Positions 5,487 through 8,995 of a stretch of 8,995 nt of DNA are shown in pieces. Source of the DNA: an uncultured Ruminiclostridium sp. (GTDB lineage: Bacteria > Bacillota > Clostridia > Oscillospirales > Ruminococcaceae); assembly GCA_934462775.1 (NCBI GenBank), contig CAKSIR010000098.1:1-8995 (forward strand), written 5' to 3'. The number at the start of each line of letters is the position of its first letter. Position 1 is the first letter of the stretch. The notes below the pieces were generated by a model that was not told where the DNA came from, made no database searches, and worked only from the letters and a program-made list of their open reading frames with translations. Made by a program: the position numbers and the translations under genes.

Positions 5487-6092
5487 ATGACAGGACGGAC
5501 CTTCGGATATGCCCGTGTTTCAAGCAGCGAACAGAACCTTGACCGACAAATTGAGGCGCTGAAAAATTACGGAGTGACGGAGCGCGATATTATTACCGAT
5601 AAGCAGTCGGGTAAGGATTTTAACCGCTCAGGCTACCTTGCTTTAAAGGAAAAGATTCTCCGCTGCGGCGATACCCTGGTTATCAAGGAAATGGACAGAC
5701 TGGGACGTGACTATGAGGCTATCAAAAACGAGTGGCAGCAGCTGCAGCAGATGGGCGTTGACATTGTGATAATCGATACGCCCATTCTGAACACCGCAGA
5801 AAAAAGCGACCTTGAAAAGTCGCTGATTGCAAATATTGTTTTTGAGCTGCTTGCCTACACCGCCGAAAAAGAGCGCTGCAAAATCAAGGCGCGTCAAGCA
5901 GAGGGCATAAGGCTTGCCCTTGAAAAAGGCGCTAAATTTGGCAGACCTAAATTCGTAGTCCCGGATGATTTTGACAAGGAATGCCGTGCGTGGCTTGAGG
6001 GAGAACAGACCGCAGTGGAAACTATGAAGAAATTAGGCATGAAAAAGACCACCTTTTATAGGGTGGTCAATGAGAGGATTCAGAATTTATGA
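5487..6092 (+). CDS. Serine recombinase, resolvase/invertase family
   Basis: A 201-residue small serine recombinase of normal length for resolvases and invertases. The N-terminal catalytic domain has YARVSSSEQNLDRQ (8-21), with Ser12 the expected nucleophile and Arg10 beside it, and EMDRLGRD (68-75) holding the active-site Asp and Arg residues. The long dimer-forming helix runs over about 112-150, followed by the GRPK linker (152-155) and a C-terminal helix-turn-helix with TAVETMKKLGMKKTTFYRVV (175-194). It cuts and rejoins DNA at paired sites through a phosphoserine link. ATG 5487 has AGGGAGG (5475-5481) at five bases; the frame is open further upstream into the repeats, but no start is supported there. 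The inverted repeats directly upstream are its probable target. The enzyme might invert or resolve DNA in the island. It is too small to be a large integrase of the phiC31 type. Confidence 0.92.
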   Translation: MTGRTFGYARVSSSEQNLDRQIEALKNYGVTERDIITDKQSGKDFNRSGYLALKEKILRCGDTLVIKEMDRLGRDYEAIKNEWQQLQQMGVDIVIIDTPILNTAEKSDLEKSLIANIVFELLAYTAEKERCKIKARQAEGIRLALEKGAKFGRPKFVVPDDFDKECRAWLEGEQTAVETMKKLGMKKTTFYRVVNERIQNL

Positions 6093-6114
6093 AGAGGGCA
6101 AAACCCTCTTTTTT
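6092..6114 (+). terminator. Intrinsic terminator of the recombinase gene
   Basis: AAGAGGG (6092-6098) pairs with CCCTCTT (6104-6110) around the loop CAAAA, followed by a T-run that reaches 6114. It begins in the last base of the recombinase stop codon, and the next gene's -35 box follows immediately. Confidence 0.88.
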
Positions 6115-6115
6115 G

Positions 6116-6143
6116 TTGACATTAAATGGGAAGGTGATATAAT
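6116..6143 (+). promoter_or_regulatory. Near-consensus promoter of the 655-residue protein gene
   Basis: A perfect -35 TTGACA (6116-6121), a 16-base spacer, and a perfect -10 TATAAT (6138-6143) preceded by the extended -10 TG (6135-6136). The expected transcription start is near 6150, with a leader of about 25 bases to ATG 6175. No operator-like repeat is obvious, so strong constitutive expression is likely. Confidence 0.88.
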
Positions 6144-6174
6144 TAAGATAAATTAAGTTTTACGGAGGAAATAT

Positions 6175-8142
6175 ATGAGTGCAGATTCAAAAGAGTTGGC
6201 TATGTTCAGCAATAACGTTACGTATAATAATAAAAAGAATGATGAAAACCCAGACAAGGAAAACAAGAAGCTAAAAAGGAAATTCAAAAAAGCGTACAAC
6301 AAGAGATTTAACCAGCTAAAAATGCTGCTTGACAGCGGTGTAGAAGACGCTTGCAGAATCATAAAAGGTCAGAAGGAAAACAGCTCAATTCTTTTAAAAG
6401 AATTGAAAGCTCTGGATAATTTAAAAACAAATTTGTCACGGAAAGGCACCACGACTAAATCCAGATTCAACAGCTTCGCTGTTTTGTTGAAAAAATATCA
6501 TAGGATTGACGGAATAAAAGCAGAAACCTTCTGGTATATAGAAATTCACAGCAAGAAGCATATCGACTGTATATTATGCAGTAAGGATAAAATATTTGAT
6601 TACCTTACAGAAATAGACTATGATTCCAAGGTGATAAAGGAACAGCTTAATATAGGAAAAAGAATCATCGCTCCCAAAACCGTAAAAAAATCTTATGATT
6701 ATGACTGGAGATATAGTGTATGCACAGATGAGAACGTTAATAATTTAAAAGAAAATGTAAAAAAAGTTCTTGATGATGGCAACGCATTCCAGGCTTTTTC
6801 TGTTTTAGGTTATGCTGCTTTATCGCTGTTTATGGATGAAATAGACACAAAATCCCACAAGCTTCTTATTCCTAATATAATTTATGATGACAAGACTAAA
6901 GGCTTTGCATCGAAAATCATCAATGCATGCTATATCCGAACCCGCGACAGCGAACTTTTATCAATTCAATCCATGAAGCTGAGCAAAGACTCGGAGCCGG
7001 AAAAATTAGATTTCGATCACCGTCCGATTATCTTGTATTTTTCGGGTGACGATGACTATTTATTAAGAATCAAATTAAAAAAGTACTATTCTTATTTAGA
7101 AACTTGCCGCCAAGTAGAGTTCCCTTATAACGGTATCCCGTTTGTTTTAAGCCGTAAAAAAATATCAAATAATTTTCTTACAATTGACTTAACTAAAGCC
7201 AATGAAGAAAATACAAAGATAATCCGCAAAACAATTCAAGCTTTATACCACGGTATGTTTTATAAAGAAATGCTGTTTAATGAAGTGCCTAAGCTTAACC
7301 ACCCGTATTTTGAAAATATAACAAACCAATATTCTGATTTAATGCAAATTTTAATCAAGCAAGCTGACAAATCGTATGGCACCAAAGAATCCAATTTCAC
7401 ATTTAAGCATTACACGAAGCTTGCCCTTCTTACAGTATGCAGTTATGCCATAAATAATTTTCTAATCAACGAAGCCGATGTGAATTTAAAATTATCTGAT
7501 TTGTTTTTTGACGGAGAAAAATCGGATCAGGAACTTGTTACTGAGAAAATAAACCAATTTATGGATGTTAAGAATAAAGAAAATCAAAATAAATATAACA
7601 ATCTGATGACATTCTGCAATAGATTAAATGAAAAGCTTAACGAATTTTTTACAGCTAAAGATTGTAATGATAACCACAAAACGACAAGTAGCATTCAGAC
7701 AGTTCAAAATGACTCAGATGCAAACCCAATTCTTGATAGTAGAAATGACAGAAGCAACATAACTGAAGATAAATACGACACATACGGTATTCTTGTAAAT
7801 GTTGATTTAAAGAATAAAAACAAAAAGGATATCAGCAGCCAAAATAATAATGGGGACAAAACGACAATTATATTGCTTGGCAAGGATTACTGTAATGCTA
7901 TTATTAAAAAATATGACATAGGTGACTACAATTATGACGCCCTAAAGAAAGATGCTCTTGACAATGGAATTTGCTGCTACAACGAAAAAAAAGCAAAAGC
8001 ATATAAAATCGCTTTAAATGGAGTACAGAAAAGATATCTCGCTTTTTATGTTACCAGCGAGGGAAAAATTCATTTTGATAACCTTCCTCCAAGCGAACAA
8101 CAAGAGCAGAATGGCAACATGGACAGTGCGGATTCAGAATAA
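6175..8142 (+). CDS. Large AT-rich protein of unknown function (possible degenerate DUF927/Cch-like helicase relative)
   Basis: A 655-residue protein that I do not firmly recognise. Residues 1-110 are very lysine- and asparagine-rich and helical, with KENKKLKRKFKKAYNKRFNQ at 28-47. A globular middle (about 115-465) includes VLGYAALSLF (210-219), IIYDDKTKGFASKIINACY (235-253), RPIILYFSGDDDYLL (283-297) and IPFVLSRKK (321-329). The order of these patches recalls a DUF927/Cch-type AAA+ core in which the P-loop has decayed: no GxxxxGK[ST] is present. A low-complexity Asn/Asp/Ser linker (495-560) leads to KDYCNAIIKKY and on to YLAFYV (570-626), which looks like a winged helix. There is no signal peptide. 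GGAGG (6164-6168) is six bases before the ATG. The gene has its own strong promoter, lies after a terminator and is visibly richer in A+T than its neighbours, which suggests independently acquired cargo. DNA binding is plausible; any enzymatic role is open. Confidence 0.85.
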   Translation: MSADSKELAMFSNNVTYNNKKNDENPDKENKKLKRKFKKAYNKRFNQLKMLLDSGVEDACRIIKGQKENSSILLKELKALDNLKTNLSRKGTTTKSRFNSFAVLLKKYHRIDGIKAETFWYIEIHSKKHIDCILCSKDKIFDYLTEIDYDSKVIKEQLNIGKRIIAPKTVKKSYDYDWRYSVCTDENVNNLKENVKKVLDDGNAFQAFSVLGYAALSLFMDEIDTKSHKLLIPNIIYDDKTKGFASKIINACYIRTRDSELLSIQSMKLSKDSEPEKLDFDHRPIILYFSGDDDYLLRIKLKKYYSYLETCRQVEFPYNGIPFVLSRKKISNNFLTIDLTKANEENTKIIRKTIQALYHGMFYKEMLFNEVPKLNHPYFENITNQYSDLMQILIKQADKSYGTKESNFTFKHYTKLALLTVCSYAINNFLINEADVNLKLSDLFFDGEKSDQELVTEKINQFMDVKNKENQNKYNNLMTFCNRLNEKLNEFFTAKDCNDNHKTTSSIQTVQNDSDANPILDSRNDRSNITEDKYDTYGILVNVDLKNKNKKDISSQNNNGDKTTIILLGKDYCNAIIKKYDIGDYNYDALKKDALDNGICCYNEKKAKAYKIALNGVQKRYLAFYVTSEGKIHFDNLPPSEQQEQNGNMDSADSE

Positions 8143-8187
8143 GGGCGGCTTATAGGGTGTCACCATAAACAGGTTCTCGCTATTTAG

Positions 8188-8507
8188 GAACTTGAACAAT
8201 TCGGCGAGAAACGGGACTCAAAATATTGCAGTCCTGGCACTCTCACCGTCCGTAATTATCCACATATTTCAAGTGTCCGCAGTCGGTCGGAACGCTGATT
8301 TTCACTACAAATTCAATAGAAAATTTCAACCGGCAGCTTCGGAAAGTTACGAAGAATCAGGCTGTTTTCCCAAACAATGACGCTCTGCTAAAAATGCTCT
8401 ATCTTGCTCTGTCTGACATAATCCGTAAGTGGACGGGAAGGCGCATGGACTGGGGAGAAATACATTCCCAGCTTGAAATTTTCTTTGCTGACCGTTTGAG
8501 CGGCTGA
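8188..8507 (+). pseudogene. IS256-family transposase, decayed C-terminal fragment
   Basis: Two frames together give the C-terminus of an IS256-family (Mutator-type DDE) transposase. In the first frame 8188-8230 reads ELEQFGEKRDSKY, typical of the region before the last domain. Then the frame shifts and 8256-8507 reads LSTYFKCPQSV, TLIFTTNSIENFNRQLRKVT, KNQAVFPNNDALLKMLYLAL and KWTGRRMDWGEIHSQLEIFF, ending in ADRLSG and the natural TGA 8505-8507. The damage is clear: a TAG at 8185-8187, a frameshift near 8230-8245 and a TAA at 8253-8255 where the family has a sense codon. The catalytic N-terminal two thirds are missing. It is not functional and marks former insertion-sequence activity next to the cargo gene. 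The palindrome GCGGAA-A-TTCCGC (8523-8535) lies just beyond and may belong to the old element's end. Confidence 0.85.
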
Positions 8508-8686
8508 ACATCTGAACCGATAGCGGAAATTCCGCCAAGCGTCAAGGGTAAAATGAACGGCTTACGCCGCCCTCGGCTCCTGCCGCCATTTCCTCTATAA
8601 TGCAACTATGGCTTATCGCCCTGTAATAATTTTGATTTATGCCATTCCGTGGAGCTTACACAGATTTTGAAGGAGAGCTATTATTC

Positions 8687-8716
8687 AAAAGCATTTGCCT
8701 GAAACCAGATGCTTTT
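8687..8716. terminator. Terminator-like hairpin
   Basis: AAAAGCATTTG (8687-8697) pairs with CAGATGCTTTT (8706-8716) with one G-T wobble, around the loop CCTGAAAC. It is flanked by an A-run and a T-run, so it could act on either strand. It may serve a minus-strand gene entering from the right, or be a remnant. Confidence 0.55.
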
Positions 8717-8915
8717 TATAAGAATGATATAGCTTACCTCGTTGTTTTTCGGTCAGAAGCAGAAAAAACGTGTGGAAAACCGATGGAAAATATGCGTTTG
8801 CGAGTGAAAAGCATTGGAAATCACGCTCGTTCCCATTTTTGCTATATCGTCGTAAAGCCGCATTGCAATCATATTTTCCACGTTTTCCGCCCAATTCCGT
8901 TTTCCACCTGTTTTT

Positions 8916-8995
8916 TTACATAAAGCTATATACATCGCCCAACGTATCCGCAGCACATCTCCTTCCTATTGTAACAACATTAACGTCGATTTCTT
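8916..8995 (-). CDS. Possible C-terminal end of a gene entering from the right edge
   Basis: On the minus strand one frame is open from the window edge to TAA (8916-8918) and gives 25 residues, EIDVNVVTIGRRCAADTLGD followed by VYSFM. The composition is protein-like and the terminator-like hairpin at 8687-8716 lies downstream in that direction. At only 25 residues it could be chance, and I recognise no family. Confidence 0.25.
   Translation of the reverse strand, partial: EIDVNVVTIGRRCAADTLGDVYSFM

Larger units (their letters stand above)
8508..8995. other. Stretch without a convincing gene
   Basis: Open frames here are short, lack ribosome sites and show no known family. Visible structure includes the palindrome at 8523-8535, the hairpin at 8687-8716 and nested inverted pairs: GATATAGC (8726-8733) with GCTATATC (8841-8848), and TGGAAAATATG (8784-8794) with its complement (8870-8880). 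The first 100 bases may be the tail of the IS256-type element. No clean terminal inverted repeat was found. Confidence 0.5.

Noticed and set aside
8192..8380. A 62-codon plus-strand frame
   Set aside because: It is a shadow frame across the decayed IS256-family transposase, whose family residues lie in the other two frames.
8639..8956. Short overlapping frames on both strands at the right end
   Set aside because: None has a properly spaced ribosome site or a recognisable motif, and they contradict each other.

Overview
The window looks like a chromosomal accessory region of a Bacillota/Clostridia bacterium, probably Ruminococcus-like. This rests on the strong AGGAGG-type ribosome sites, the medium-to-low GC, the DUF4143 ATPases and the style of the tmRNA end. 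The genus is an inference from general resemblance, not from a search.

Left end (1-1000): the 3' end of the tmRNA gene (ssrA) with its CCA and a terminator, then a short hairpin-rich stretch. Next comes a second, damaged copy of the tmRNA 3' end at 204-227. The 3' end of ssrA is a classic integration site for genomic islands, so this is probably an attachment-site scar and everything to its right may be island DNA. Then follows the C-terminal part of a DUF4143-type ATPase that lacks its N-terminal ATPase half. It is framed by a 14-bp direct repeat and closed by a strong terminator-like hairpin.

Middle (1000-3180): a complete AAA+/DUF4143 ATPase with its own promoter, set among TCAAT/ATTGA repeats. 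After it, on the minus strand, is a 58-residue excisionase-type helix-turn-helix protein. Diverging from that are two tiny plus-strand ORFs. Each has its good ribosome site on a 3-5 codon mini-ORF whose stop overlaps the start of the longer ORF (GTGA and ATGA). A terminator closes the unit.

Core (3235-6092): an amidoligase-family protein with three N-terminal Cys4 zinc-binding modules, and 12 bases later a class II glutamine amidotransferase with Cys2 as nucleophile. These probably form a two-gene enzyme system making amide bonds on an unknown substrate. Next is a non-coding stretch with a perfect 17-bp inverted repeat and further repeated half-sites, then a 201-residue serine recombinase. 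The repeats are probably the recombinase's own site or operator.

Right (6092-8995): a terminator, a near-consensus promoter and an AT-rich 655-residue protein that I do not firmly recognise. It may be a degenerate relative of DUF927/Cch-type helicases, with a likely winged-helix C-terminus. It is followed by a decayed IS256-family transposase C-terminus, then about 490 bases without a convincing gene, apart from a terminator-like hairpin and a possible gene end on the minus strand at the window edge. No relaxase, replication protein, phage structural gene, CRISPR array or tRNA gene is visible.
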